A DNA stretch of 64,000 nucleotides from Straminergon stramineum (Eukaryota > Streptophyta > Bryopsida > Hypnales > Calliergonaceae), in contig OY987266.1 in assembly GCA_963920665.1 (NCBI GenBank), positions 3,601,001 through 3,665,000 on the forward strand, written 5' to 3'. The notes beneath the pieces are model-generated. The model was given only the letters and a program-made list of their open reading frames with translations. It did not search any database and was not told where the DNA came from. Shown here piece by piece: positions 23,451-36,819 of the stretch; positions within the stretch are counted from its first letter, which is position 1; each line of letters starts with the position of its first letter. The translations under genes were made by a program, and so were the position numbers.

Positions 23451-23629
23451 GAACTATTATATTTTTTTGAGGATGAGGTCCTACTCAAACGTCCTCAAAT
23501 AGAGCATGATGCACAATCTCATGCCTTTTGGTCTAGAAGTCATGAATTTTTTATTGCAAATGCAAGGACTTACAAAATTCTCATAGTTTGCAAATTTAAA
23601 ATCCATACATGGAATTAGCCGGCTATTTA

Positions 23630-23910
23630 TTTTTCTTGTTTTGTTTTGTTTGTAATGTTTTGTTTTTGTTTTGTTTGTTATGGTGAGATCTCACCTAGAA
23701 CCATATGTCCCCAGGCTGCGCTCTTGGTACCATCAAAAAATCCTTTGCAAGGAAAGGTGTGTGGATTTTGTTTCATGGCATTTGGACATTCAGTATAAAA
23801 GTTATGAATTTTTTAGTTATTTTTTAATTTTTAAAAATGAAGAAATTACTTATACTTGTAATTTGATTGTGGCAACGGTACAAGGCACACTACTCCTACT
23901 ACATGAATAT
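23630..23910 (-). repeat. inverted fourth copy of the 250-bp module
   Basis: Read on the minus strand it carries the same order: GTGCCTTGTACCGTTGCCAC, A-rich tract, GAAACAAAATCC, GGTACCAAGAG, AGATCTCACCATAACAAAC. It lies about 180 bp past the third direct copy, so the two could pair as a hairpin. Confidence 0.75.
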
Positions 23911-25080
23911 TTGGATTTTACTCTTGACAATTGCAAAGCATAAATCAACTCCAAATATGATGACCTTTCAAAGCATCACTTTACCTCTACTGCTTCAAAG
24001 TTGAACATTAATTTTTTGGAAATTTTCCATTGCATTGTCACACTAATTTAATAGAGTATGACAATAGTAACTGCAGTTACCAGACTATGGGGTTTGCAAG
24101 ATGAGGTCCTCTCTGCCTATGCTAATTGGTCAGTCCCAGATTTCAAGCACTGGGCCGAATTTATGTTCTGTATTACCACAACAGCTTCTGGAGGAGAATT
24201 AGAAACTGGAGGATGTTGTTGGGACCGCGTTGGATTTTAGGTGAGTAACAAAACCTAGAAAAATTCTGAACTTAGCTATTTATAGTAATGTGATTTTATC
24301 CTACTAGTGCATGTAACACTAATTTATCAAAGTCACTTTAATATTTTGAATTGGTGTAGGTTGTAGTAATACTTAATTTCACTAATTTCACAATTTTTAA
24401 AATTTAAAGTGATTCGAATTTAATTATGTGGTGACACTATATAATATAGAGTATTATGTAGTCTATAATAGGATAAATCATGAAGCACTTTTGGGTTTAA
24501 TTCCTTTGGGCCAAAGTAATTGTAATATGTGTTTGTATTCTTGATTATGAATCTTAACTTCTGAAAGACAAGATGTTCAAATTTTGAATAGTGGATGAAT
24601 GCATACAAAACATGTTTCTTGCTGACAATTTTTTTTTCAATATTTTTATCCATCCAAGAGAGTTCATGGATTCTTGTGGTAGTTTTGTTCATTTGTATGG
24701 TATAAATTTTTAGATTTTTTCTTTGCAAATATTCTATAGTTCAAGAGGCATAAGTGTGTTCGACTTCAAAAAGTAATTTTTCTAGATAATGACCCACCCA
24801 AAATGAATACATGGAATAAGTGAAATACACATCTTAAGAAATCACCATAATTAGAACTCAACATTTTGATCTTGCAGAAAAAAATCCTTGTGAATAATTA
24901 CACACATTCAATCCATATTCAATTCTAGAAGGAATTTCAAATTTTTGAATTAAAACTTTATTGAAAATTAATGGTTAGTGTACTAGAAGTAGTAGATCTA
25001 ACTATATTTTACAATTGCTATCTCAAACCATCATTGAATTATTATTCTAAGTTGCATTTAAGTACTAGAGGTTCTAACAT
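23911..25080. other. AT-rich spacer
   Basis: No supported gene. From roughly 24900 it shows weak similarity to the sequence upstream of R1 copy 1, so the R1 left boundary may lie in here. Confidence 0.45.
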
Positions 25081-27477
25081 CCATTTTCAAGACAATGAAT
25101 TAATTGAAACTCAAGTTTCATCCTCTTCATTGCTTGGATGAAAGTTATCCTAATTTGTGGAGATACTTTATGAAGTTGTTGTCCTATCTAAGGGTTGAAT
25201 TTGGTGTTACTAGAGTACATATTTATCTAAAATTATCAATGTGGAAGTATATCAATTCGTTGACCAAGCCAAAATTGCATTGACTTTAGTTCAAAACTAG
25301 ATTTGTCTCGCACCCCTTAGTGAAACCACCTTAAGCTCACCTACTAGTGCTTCCCCAAGCACTTAACTCTTTAGTGACACTAAAGGTCATGATCTCTTAA
25401 CACTGCACAAGCCACCTACCCATAATGTTAGGTTCCAACTAATTATAGGGTTCTCCATTCCTTTGTGACTCCCAACACTTCTATTCAAACATCGCTATTC
25501 CAACACTTAAACTTCCACAAGACATAGGGCATGTCATTTGATGACATAGTGGTAGAACTTCCATTGATGCCCAAACACTTGACGGCAACACTACTCCCCA
25601 CTGGTGCTAACCACCCTTAAATGGGACCCAACTCCGTGCTGGGCACAACCCAACTCATCTCGGAATCCACTAACCAAAATTCACACCATGGTCTAGTTGT
25701 AAGCCTCTACTTCGTCACTAGAGGTTTAATTTTTTTTAATTTTTTTTCGTATTTTGTCATTTTAAATGCACTTTTATATACAAAAAGCCCCCCAAAGAGT
25801 GTAGAATAAAAATAGGAGTGCCACATTCTAATATAGTATTTGGTCTATTTTTAGAATATTATAGCTAGAATGGCCCAATCAAGAGTTGTAAATAGGTTAG
25901 AACCCAACTAATCATGGCAAATTGGTCAATTCTAAGTGATGGGTGTATCAAGCTCAAAACCCCATATAGAATGGACATCTCTAAGCTAGATTTGGTTGAA
26001 GGAACCCTGGTAAGGCATAGGAATCAGTTCCTGGAGATAGGTTCTAGTTTCCCCATTCTACCCACGAAATAGCAGAATTCCAAATTGTTGACTTACAGAT
26101 GTCGAAAATATCAAGATGGGACCGTGGAGGAATCTATAGTCCAAGGAAGGTGGATTGGGGTTAATCCCATGCCCGTGAACCAATGGCGAAGTCAGTTCAC
26201 CAAGATCCCCCCGGTGCGGAAGATTCCTCGAACACCAATAATTAAACAAGGGGGTGGAATTTGTCCCCCTTGGGCCAATGTGTAGAATAAAATTATGAGC
26301 CTAAATATGTGTCATAGTATCCTATGGAGGTTCTACAAAAAAATTTAGAATTTTTTGATAGTCAGAAGATGTCTTTCTGGATAGTCAACTACCCAAACCT
26401 GCAATGGGAAATTCCTAGAAATTCCCCAAGTGGCGGAAAATTCCCACTAAAAATTATTATAGCTTCTTTTATGTTAATAAGTTTCCTTGACAAGTTTCAC
26501 GACATTCTGATAGTCAGAAGCACCTGAACTAGCAGCATTCCCCAACAATTAATGGAAATTAAAGTCCATGGAAGGTTTGACCGGTGGAGTGAAAACATAG
26601 AGAAGTGGAATGAAGCTCAATATAGGTCTTTTCTCACTCCCTCGTACCTACTGAGGAGCCTAGGCTAGTTACTTTTGCTAGAAAAGTCAACCCCCTAAAA
26701 TTGGGATTTTCCCTAGTTTGGGGCATGAAGTTGGCACTAGGTTTCGTTGTGATTTTGAAGATAGAAAAGGGGAAGGGGGATATTTGTCGACTAAAAATGG
26801 CCTTTTGAAGCCAATGGCGCAATCCGTTTGCGATTCGGAGTTAATCTCCAAAAGTGAACTTAGTAGCCAACATAGGATGAAAACCTTGAGTTCTAGATGA
26901 AAATCCACAAAGATAAGGTTAACTTAGATGAACCAGGAGAGGTGGGTGCCCGGGAAAGAGTATAAAAAGGCACCCCTTTTCCTCTCTCACAACCCCCTTT
27001 TTGTGTAATTGGGTCCGTTGGGTCCAATTTGTGTTGAAAATTGTGGCATTTAGCCACAAGCCTTGCAACGGTGTTTTTTGGGCACTTTTGGCCATTGTTG
27101 TTGTTTTTGGAGCGTGCAAGGTCTTTTGTGGGTCCCTTGCCTTTTCTTTTGAGTGAACGTGGTACTAACTCTTCCAAGCTTGAGCTTAGAAGCTTTTACT
27201 AACTTCTTAGGTTGCTAGAGGTTGTAGGTGCTTGTCTTCAAGAGACCCTTTTCGTCACTCACCTTGTTTTGTCGTGTACTAACCCTAGAGCAACCCCCCA
27301 TATGACTGGCGATGCCGCTTTGGGGGGCCTTTAGTGCAAGTCGTTTATATTACTAACCCATCTTGCTAGCCCTTTGAGTGTCAAAAGTCCCTTCTTTTTT
27401 TTGTCTTTGTATCTAACATTGATGTGATATTCCGTGGTGAAAGACACAAGGATGTGAGGTTAATGGGTCCTGCCCAT

Positions 27478-27600
27478 ACGGCGAAGCTTTGAACCCTTGT
27501 AGGGTTAAAAAGTCTTAGTGGTGCACTAGAAAGGAAAACGACGGCAAAGCTTTGAACTCCCTTGGGGTAAAAAACCTTAGCGGTGTGTTAAAACTGCCTT
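27478..27600 (+). repeat. two tandem copies of a 63-bp unit
   Basis: ACGGC(G/A)AAGCTTTGAAC..CTT starts at about 27478 and 27541, each followed by GGGT.AAAAA..CTTAG.GGTG. Confidence 0.65.
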
Positions 27601-27940
27601 ACGGGAAAATCATGAGGCCTCGTGGTCCCTTTCCCTACAAGGTTTAGTTCCCAAAACATCTTGGGAACAAACCAAAGTTTAGGTTCCAAAAAAATAGAGA
27701 TAGAGGTCAAAGTTGAATATGAGAGGTAGCTAGTGAAAGGGAGAGCGCGGCCTCCGCCCCCTTAATCATAGACATGGCATTCCATGCTCCCCCTTAGAGA
27801 TTAGCCAGAAAATTAGTAAAAAGAGGGACATTGGTTCAAACCCTGTCTAGCCCAATCCAGCGCGGAAGTGCCAGTCTCCAACACCTGACTCCCCAAGAAC
27901 TAGGGAGGCAAGGGACGGGCCAAGCATTAGGCTTCGCTAG

Positions 27941-28140
27941 GGGTTGCCTAGTCATTAAAGGGCCCCAACCAGCCATTAGACTCTACCGAGGGGCTACCTG
28001 GTCATAAAGGGTCTTGGTTGGCCGTCCGACTCCACCAAGGGTGTTGCCAAGTCATTAAGGGCCCCGGCCAAGCCAACATGCTCCACTCAGGGGGGTCCCA
28101 ATCATTAAAGGGTCCTAGCCAGGCCTCGGGCATCAAACCA
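27941..28140 (+). repeat. 50-bp minisatellite, four units
   Basis: Units start at 27941, 27991, 28041 and 28091, exactly 50 bp apart. Each has GG(G/T)..(G/A)CC..(G/A)TCAT.AA.GG followed by GCCCC..CCAGCC-like sequence. A weaker copy is near 28197. It lies inside the 5.4-kb insertion. Confidence 0.8.
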
Positions 28141-28890
28141 GGCCGCAAGCAACGCAAAAGAAAAAAAGAAGTGGGGTGGGGTGTTGCGGCCTCACCAGAG
28201 GCTACCCAATCATTATGGGAACAAGGGGAATTAGGGGTTGTCTAGAGCTAAGGGGAGGAGAGGCTATCCACTACCAAAAAAGGGAGGAGGGGCTGTCCAG
28301 GGTTGAGAAGAGAAAGGGTTGTCTAGTACTTAAGGTGGGAGAGAAGGAAAGGCCAACAAGACACTTCTAATAACACTAAACAAACTAACGGGCGAGGAAG
28401 CCAACTCCCTGTCTCCCGTAAACATCACCAAAGCAACAAGCAAGTGTTCAAGAGCATGAGGCAAAATGATAAAGGAGAGACAACTTGAAGGAGGAGGGGG
28501 AAGGTGGGTAGGATAGGGCGAAATCTTCAAGACTTACTTAGGCCCTTAGATTAGAAGTAGGTAATCACCACGAGATTAAGTGTGAGTTGTAAGTATAGGA
28601 TGTAGGAAGTAGGACGTAAAAAGTAGCTCAATTTTGGAAGAAGGTATGACACGTACTTAAGGTTAGCTTAGTAGGTAAGAGTGGGGGGTAATTGGGCCAC
28701 CTTAGAGTGTGGGGGGAAAGAAAAGAGGGGAGGTGGAAAGAAATAGGAGAGGAAAATCAACAATTAAATCCTTGTACCAATTTATTTTATGATTAGAATG
28801 GTGGTTCGTTGTTTCATGGCACAGGAGTTCATGCGGAGGAGGTAGAGCTTTTGGGGGACGTGATCAATGACTCAAGTTCCGAGGTATGAG

Positions 28891-29823
28891 TTAACCCCTA
28901 AAGGACCAAGGTGTGTTTTTTGGCAACATAACTTTTTCGGGTAGGTACGTGTGACTAGAGATTTCCATGTTTTGGGCCCAAACTTTAATAGAAGGTGGGG
29001 ACGAGGAATATCTTTCATGCGCACTAAATTTCAAGGCATTTGAAAATATGAGTCAAAAGTTATGGCCTAATATGTAGTTTGTTTCTCAACTTGGGTAGTT
29101 TGGGCAGATTTGAAAAAATCATTTTTTTCAAAAATAAAAATTTGAAACTGGTTTTCTAGATTTATATATACATAGAAAGCTTTGAATCATTCCATTTTGA
29201 TCAATGAGTCAAAAGTTATGAGATATTTTAGTTTACGGGCAAGTATGGATTCTCTACTTTAAAATAAACTTTGAAATCCTATATTTAACTCAATTTTCAA
29301 TATTTTTTGAAAAAAATAAAAATATTACATGTAGATTTATTATTACAACATTACAACCATTGGGATTGGGATTTTTCAACTCCATTAATAAATTGTTAAC
29401 AATTTAGTATTTTGAATCATTCCTTACATCTTTCTACTTACTATTTTTTTCCTATATGTTGCACAATTCCAAATGATTTGAAAATTTTTAAGCATGTAGA
29501 CAAATTGTATTGAAGAATGAATCTAAAGAAGCACCACCATTTTTGACATTTTTTCATACAAATGTGACCTTGTGAAGTGCAGCTGCCCGTTTTTTCACAG
29601 GGCCCAAAAAAAGATTTTTGTCACTTCAAATGCTAATATCTTGCAATCAACACGGTGGAATTTTCTGAATTTTTTTCCACATCTTCTCAATCTAGTGTAA
29701 TACAAGATCCTACGGTTACATGTGTCCAAAAATGATATTTTTCAAAAATTTGGTACTTGTATTAGAAATGGCAGTTTTTGAGGGGTTTCGGTAATAACAT
29801 AGTCAAGGAACTTTAGGGGTTAA
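28891..29823 (+). mobile_element. TTAA-bordered element, 933-bp subfamily (copy B)
   Basis: Starts TTAACCCCTAAAGGACCAAG and ends CTTTAGGGGTTAA. Same length and interior as copies D and E, including GGCAACATAACTTTT, ACCATTGGGATTGG, TGTGACCTTGTGAAGTGCAG and CGGTTACATGTGTCCAAAAA. No ORF. It is nested in the 5.4-kb insertion, so it arrived later. Confidence 0.85.
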
Positions 29824-31095
29824 ACCTCTCCAACCTTCCCCTAGGGCTCTAACTAGAATTTAGTAGCTTGGGCCGAGATCTACCCCTAGGTCAGACCCTT
29901 AGGACCGTAGGTCAGGTCATTTCCAGAGACATAAGCATAAAGAGGAGGGTCGTGGCTTTCCAAGACCCTAAGGCACGCCAAAATCAGGTGGAAATTGAGA
30001 AAGTTATTGCCAAATGAAGGTTAGGGCCAAAATTGGATGAAGAATGGCTAAACTCCGAGTTTGATAGAAAATTAAATACATTAGGAGGAGGCTCTCAATC
30101 AAGTTCCAAAGCCGAAGAGAAGAGTCAATTCTAAGTTATAGATTAGGATAAATGAACAGATGAAGTTTGGATAAGGCTTGGATGAAAATTCAGTAGAAAT
30201 CTCCGATTAGGGTCCAATTCCAGATTTGGGTAGGAGAAACTCTTGTGAACCATCTCTCCAAATTTCGGATCCTTCTGAATTGGGGAACTAGGTGTAATAG
30301 ATGGATGAAGTTTGAAGAACCGAGTAGCAGTCAAACTTCATCCACCCATAACTTTGTCTAGAAAAGACGGATCGGGTCGAGTCTTATGTTTTTAGAAATA
30401 GCATGAGATGAATGAGAGGGTTACTATGATAGTTCTACCCTAGTGTAGATTCCATCCAAATCATCCAGCAGGCCCTCCATCCGATAGGCCTAAAATTTTG
30501 GAAGTAGTTTAAACAAGTCTTGTAATTTGGGGGTCACTTAGGCACTTAGTAAAAAGATTCATTGCTTGAAAGGTACAATGGAAGACATTTAGACACCCCA
30601 AAGTAAAAGTCACTTAGCCGAAATTTAGAATTTGATTGTGTTCACGAATTACCAAAGGTGGGTAATTTGGCGCTCACACTAGTGTAGAGTGGGACACCAC
30701 CCAACCAATATCAAGGAATGCATGAGCCTCTTGATGAGGGTCGTTACAATTTGCCAAAATGAGGTGATAAATTTTAAGAATACAAAAAAATTCAAAAAAT
30801 CCCCATGTGAAGAGAACCTCATTTCAAATACATTCTAAAAAATGTTACTCAAAAATGATCATATTTTTCTTACAAATGAATTTAGAAGGAATTTTGAAAT
30901 TTTCCTTCCAAAGATTATTAAAAAAAAAGGTTGATGATAGCATTAGTAAATCTAAGGGAATGGGTAGAAACTGCAATTCAAAATCTACAACTTCTATTCA
31001 CATACTAATTCCAAAATATACTTCCAAATAGCATTTTCTAATGATTTGTCTCAAATCATTGATTGTGGAGATGACTTTGGATGTTTAGGGGGTAA

Positions 31096-33729
31096 CAATA
31101 CATCTTTATGAATTTGGAAATCTAGACTACCCCCATGGTTACCTAAAGTTTTAAAGTCTTTGAATGGGTTTCAAAGGATTTCAAGTAGGTTTTCATGTTG
31201 TCAAATTTTAATGTAACTTTTCAAAAAAAACCTTGACGATAAGGAAATGTATTTGCTTAGGGGGGACATCATTTTTCTTTCAATCAATGTATACAAGACA
31301 AAATACTTGAGCTTGTCAAGCAAATAATAAAAGGTACAAATTCAAAAACAAAAATTTGCTCAAATAACATATTTTTGTCTATGTAGTGTTTTTCTAATTC
31401 ATTCCATTTAGATTAGTGATGTGAAAGTTATGAAAAATCTTATTTTATGGGCAATCAAGGAATCTTTTAGAAAAAACCACATATAGGATTTGCTTATGAA
31501 CTCAATATTTCTGATTTTCAAAACACAAAGGTCCATAAGATGAGCTTTACAAGGTAAAACAATCTCAAATTTAGTATTGACAAGTTTGAATTCCATTTTA
31601 GAATTATTAAGGGTGTAATTTTTCCTTCCTTCACATATCTACTTATATTTATCATTTAACCATGAAATCTATTAAATACTAATATTCAAATTTTTGAAAT
31701 TTGAAAAAAAAGCCAGATTAGAATTACAAAATCTACAAATCTACAAGTCATAGACAAGTTGCAAATGAGTCACAAATAAGTCGCAATGAAGTCACAAATG
31801 AGTCACAATGAAATCAAAGACAAGTTGAAGTTATAGATAAATTGTTAACAAGTCATACTTTAGTCACAAACAAGTTGCCAAGAAGTAACATAGCTCATCA
31901 ATTGAATGATTGACCTCACATGGCAACAAATTCCACATAAGGAATCACGTTAGAAAAGTTCATCAACAAAGTTCCAAGTAGGTTGTTGCAACCTATAACT
32001 ACAATTCCACATGTGACTTGTCCACAACGACTCTGGGTCTCTAAGTTAGCACTAGTTGGAAAATGTCCTATGCAATTCAAAACCAATTGTTTTTTGCAAT
32101 CACCAAAATCCTCATTTTCTTCTAGTGAATTTTATTAAATCATTGTTGTACTTTTAAATTATTTGCAAGAATTTGAGAATTGGATCCTTGTTGCTAAGTA
32201 GTGTTCACATGCATTTGAAAACATTCACCCCTCTTTAATGTCACACTTAGTATTTGTATAATTCTAATGTATCTCAAAGTATGTAATATTTGTGTAACAA
32301 TGTGATTCCACAAGTTGATTAAAAAAAAACACTCATCTAGACTTAGATGTCTAAGGTATAAATTTGCAACTATCTTTTGTAAATTGATACATTTTGTGAC
32401 CGATGATCATGGCAAATGGGGGGATGACTTTGGTAGACAGGACCTCATTTAGAGCAGATAGTCTTCATAGCGGAGGTAGACTATAAGAGACAAAATGTCA
32501 ACAAAATAGTCTTGAGACCTATAAAAAAGCAAATATGGTTAAAAAGGCTAACAAACTTAGACAAATAGTTGTAAATGACAAAGGTGGATGGTAGATAAGT
32601 GAACCACAATCTTCTAATGGTAGCAGATATCTTATCATCATAGGTATATGGATGGATAGTGAAAAGACAAGGAGTGGAAGTTGAATAATTTTATATCTAG
32701 ATTTTGTAAAATTCAAAATCTCAGTGTCATTGAATGCTTCAAGTCTTCAAAATTTTTAAAACACAATGCCATTGCAACTATATAATTGTGAAACTTCAAA
32801 GTCATTTTTCAAGATATCCTAGTCAAACGAGTCAAACAAGTCAAACAAGTCAAATTCATTTGTCGCCTACTAATGCTGTGTCATATACTACTCCTTCTTC
32901 ACGAACTTCGATTGAATCTACCTTTTGAGATGCGGTAGTAGAATTTGTCAGAGGGAGCAACAACTCAATACCTTCTTCTTCCTCCTTATCTAGGCCTACC
33001 TCATCTAACACTCTAAAGAAACAACAATACGCAATCATGAACCAGAATATTATTTGACATAAATCGTAACACCCGACTTCAATAAGACTAATTATTAAAT
33101 CTACTAAGAATTGGTCCCTCTCTATTCCACTATGCCGAATACCACCCCTCTTTGTTTGTATCTTGCATCCCAAAACTACAACATTTCACCACCCAGTCCA
33201 GAGATGCGAGGAAACAAGAAGCTAGTAGCACCTTTTTCGTAAACAAGTAAATGAAAAATAGGAGTCAATCCCTTTTTGTGTCTCGATGGAGCATAGAGCA
33301 GATTTCTCGGTGCAACATTGTTGGTGCAAGGTGAAATTGGTAGCAATAGCATCCTTTGTCCATCCCCGACTTCCCTCCCTCCCTCCAAATAGTTGGAAAA
33401 ATAGGCAACTTGTTAAAAAAATGGCTAATTGAAAATTTTTAAATGGCTAGTTCATATAAACAGTTTAGTAAACCCCAAAGTGACATTTGATTTCCAAACC
33501 AATAGAGAACTCTACAATTTCTATTATTTCACAAACATCCAAGGGCTTAGCGAAACATCGAACCGTACAATGTTGAAGTGGGATTCTTTACGCATAAGTT
33601 GAAAAAATTTCAGTTATTAATTTTAGTTTAGAAGGACTCTTTTCTAAGCTAGATAGAAGTGCGTCACTATGAAAAAAACACTCCTCGAATAGGAAAAAAG
33701 TGCTTAGAGGGGTTGTTCATAGATGCTAC
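31096..33729. other. AT-rich spacer with short repeats; possible gene remnant on -
   Basis: 31720-31880 carries repeated AAGTC(A/G)CAA words spaced 13-15 bp. At 32820-33400 the sequence is less AT-rich, with two adjacent minus-strand ORFs (33388-33176 and 33173-32856). One has a hydrophobic stretch (CQIIFWFMIAYCCFF) followed by an acidic run. I do not recognise either and cannot join them by plausible splice sites; a decayed gene is possible. Confidence 0.4.
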
Positions 33730-35900
33730 CACTAGAAAAAACTCACAATTTTTGTAATGGGGCCATAGTGTGCTAGTTACGTTTTTTGAACGTCAACTGT
33801 GTCAACATGGATGTCCCAAAAATGTGTTATAATGGATGAGCCCCAAAACATGTAAAATCACAAAAAATGTGGTTGGATTTTAGAGGATGTCTCATAAAAC
33901 ATGGTCTTCCAAGGTCATGAGAATTCACCATGTGGTTGCTACCTTGCTTCCACATAATTGCCAATATGGCTGACAATGCCATGTCAACAACTTTTTTATC
34001 TAGGCTCTTGTTGAGGTAGAATATGACATTGCAACTATGTAGTAGAAGAAATTAATGACATGGCAAGTGTGATGTGCCATAGGTCTTGTCCATTTGGATG
34101 TCTACTATGATGCGCACATGTTTTTTTGGACATCAATAGTGACATGAGGTTCATTCTTTTGAACATCATGTACCATCCATCATGTGTTAGGACACATCCT
34201 TGAAGATATGAAAATGTCACAGATGACATCTTCTAGGACGTCCTTGAGACATCAAGTTAGATGCTGAAAAGTTTTTTGAGACATCAACTTAGACATCCAA
34301 ACATTTTGTAACATCACTTAGATGTACACCATACACAAGAGGCTAAACATAGTATACAATATAAAATACACCATACCTTGTAACCATATGCATAGACCAT
34401 ACAAAGTACACCATACACATATATCATATAGAATACACTATATTTGGCAACTATGTCACATGATTTGAATAGCCACTTATTGTGAGTATGTTGACATGAG
34501 AAAACAAGCTATTTATACAAGTAGGGTGGTAGGAGGGAAGACAAACTATAAAAGATATGCAAAATGTAGGAATTATATGAAAAGTAATATTTCAAACATG
34601 ATGTTGTTCCATTTGATGTCTTAGAAAACATATCGAGGTCTCAATTGATGTCTTAAAAAACATATGGACATTTTAGTTGATGTCTCAGTTGATGTTGTAG
34701 AAAACATCTAGACGTCTTAGTTGACATCTAAATAAACAATTTTAGAACTCTTAGATGGCAAAAAAGTGTGTTGACATGGCATGCCACATCATCCTCTTTG
34801 GATGCTACCTCACTCAAATGTCATGTCATGTGCCATTTTATTTTATCTCATTTTTGCTAAAGCATGTCATGAGGTTGCCATTTTCCTATTTTTTAACATT
34901 TGGTCAACATTTTATCTCAACCCCTAGTAATTTCTACAAACTTACCCATAGTCAAACCATAAGCCCTTGCTGACAAGGCACTTTCATGTTTTTTAGGACG
35001 TGGACAAATGCACACTATGTCAAACCAAAGTTGGCAAAAATACATCTACACAAGTCTTTTCCATTTTTTTTGTATATAATCCCTAAATTTTTTTATTTTT
35101 TTCTATGATTTCTTTATAGTGTTAAAGCAAAAGATGAAGAAATTTAATTCAAATTTCTTTTTTATATTTATATAAAAAAACTTCAAATTTTGATTTATTT
35201 CAATAAATTGTAGAAATGATTATAATGAAAATTAACTACAATGAAATTAGACCATCCTTAGAAATACTTATTACAATTATTTCCATAAGATAGATTTGTG
35301 AAAAGTTGATTTGAAGTAAATCTAATGTATCCTTCAAAATCAATACTATTCCTAATAAAATCATAATACAAAATAGTCCATATCTACAAATTTAAAGATA
35401 CAACTCTACATATTTCAAACCAAAAACTTCTTATTACATATATACCTATTTCAATATAATTCTTTCTTTTGCAAAATATCTGAATTCCTAATAGATCAAT
35501 GAGTCTTTATCTTAATGTTGCGGACTCTAATAGTATGTAAAGAGTACATTTCAAAGTCCTTTACAAATAGAGTATAAATAATTTTGCAAAGATTAATTTT
35601 GTATTTTATAGATCATTAAATATACATCATTAATATGTGTCATTTTACATGTCTATGACTTGTATATATTTTAAATTACAAGAATTTAAAAAAACAAAAA
35701 GGACTCTAATAGTCCATATTGGTACACCGTAGTGTGCATTTGCCCACATCTCGAAAACATGACTATGTTTTCCTAATATCTTACAAAACATTGTCATTAG
35801 TTCTAGCATGAAGTTGTTTTTCACTGACATCCACATGTTTTTTGCAATGTCCACTACGATTCTACTGCACACTCTTGAGAATTTCTAACATCTTTTTGTC
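33730..35900 (+). mobile_element. possible CACTA-like element, left end only
   Basis: CACTAGAAAAAACTCAC at 33730 resembles a CACTA-type terminus. It is followed by many scattered GATGTC/GACATC words (34100-34740 and again near 35825), like CACTA subterminal repeats. No matching right terminus was found, so the extent is a guess. No transposase ORF. Confidence 0.35.
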
Positions 35901-36819
35901 AAAAAAAATATACCATATTTTTTGTTTGGTGTCAAAAACAATGCAAATTTCTAACAATGTTTCATCCTCCTTTGGTTTGAAAGTGAACTACAAAAAGTTG
36001 AACGTTCACATACTATGCCCCCTTGTGTTGGAAAAAGTACAAAACCTTTAAAATCCTATTCTACTCAATGGAGTTCCTAGAGACATGTCAAAGAAGGGAA
36101 TTCCAAGGCATTCACTGGAACAAGTTAACCAAAAATTGAGTTGCAATTTTCCCGAAGATCCATTCGGTGGATTCCAAGCCTCCTTTGTTGAGCAACAAAA
36201 AAATGGGAACAATTGACCAAGGCCATGTCTACCTCAAAGACATCAACTAAGGCATGTACGGAACAAACACAATAACCTAATGTTGCATGAGGTGGCCCTA
36301 CCATCGAGTCTTTGATCTTTTTTGACAAAAGCATTAAAAAAAAGTACAAATTGTGTAGCACTTGAGACATAGAGGCTTTGAGTTGCACTATGTGACATAA
36401 GGATCTACGAAGAGATCAATGACTTTAAAGTACACTGTAAACCACCATATTGGTTCACTATTTAAAACTCCCAAAATATAAACATTAGGCATGAATTTAC
36501 AATCCGGAAGTGTTAGTACTCCGGATTAAGCCATAACCATCAATTAAGGAGTTTTCTGCTAGATAGTAATGGAAACTTCATGAGGTTAGGGCAAGATGCT
36601 AGAAAATGCATTTAGGAGAAAATTAGGGGAAATTCTAGGGAAAAAATGGGGAGTTAAAACTAAAAAGAGGTTAAGCAAGATTTGGTAGAGTAACCAAATT
36701 AGGCTAACAGTAAAATGATGACAAAATAAAAACCAAAAATCAAAAATGAAAATGAAAATAAAAGACAAGAAGTAGGAAATGAAACTAAAAGTAAATTAAA
36801 AACTACAAAAACTACAAAA
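35901..36819. other. AT-rich spacer
   Basis: Nothing supportable seen. Confidence 0.45.

Larger units (their letters stand above)
25306..30748. mobile_element. 5.4-kb degenerate insertion with 5-bp target duplication
   Basis: ATTTG occurs on both sides (25301-25305 and 30749-30753) and once in the intact R1 copy, so this is a 5443-bp insertion with a 5-bp duplication, typical of LTR retrotransposons. The right end finishes GTTACA (CA); the left starts TCTCGCACC rather than TG. Inside are a TATA-like GTATAAAAAGGCACC (about 26960) and ACTGGCGATGCCGC (about 27305), which resembles the primer-site region of some Ty3/Gypsy leaders. No polyprotein ORF and no matching LTR pair were found. Best guess: an old, non-autonomous LTR-type element; copy B is nested in it. 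Confidence 0.65.
25080..31095 (+). repeat. dispersed repeat R1, copy 2, split by a 5.4-kb insertion
   Basis: R1 sequence runs from about 25080 to 25305 and resumes at 30749-31095. Joined across the gap it reads colinearly with 9810-10273 and 10919-10975 of copy 1 (GATTTG|CCAAAATGAGGT). This copy lacks element H, so it serves as the unoccupied site for that insertion. Confidence 0.8.

Noticed and set aside
25306..30748. Paired LTRs at the ends of the 5.4-kb insertion
   Set aside because: First and last 600 bp show no direct repeat on reading; LTR status rests only on the 5-bp duplication and leader-like motifs.
32856..33388. Two adjacent minus-strand ORFs as one gene
   Set aside because: No plausible splice joining and no recognised domain; noted only as a possible remnant.
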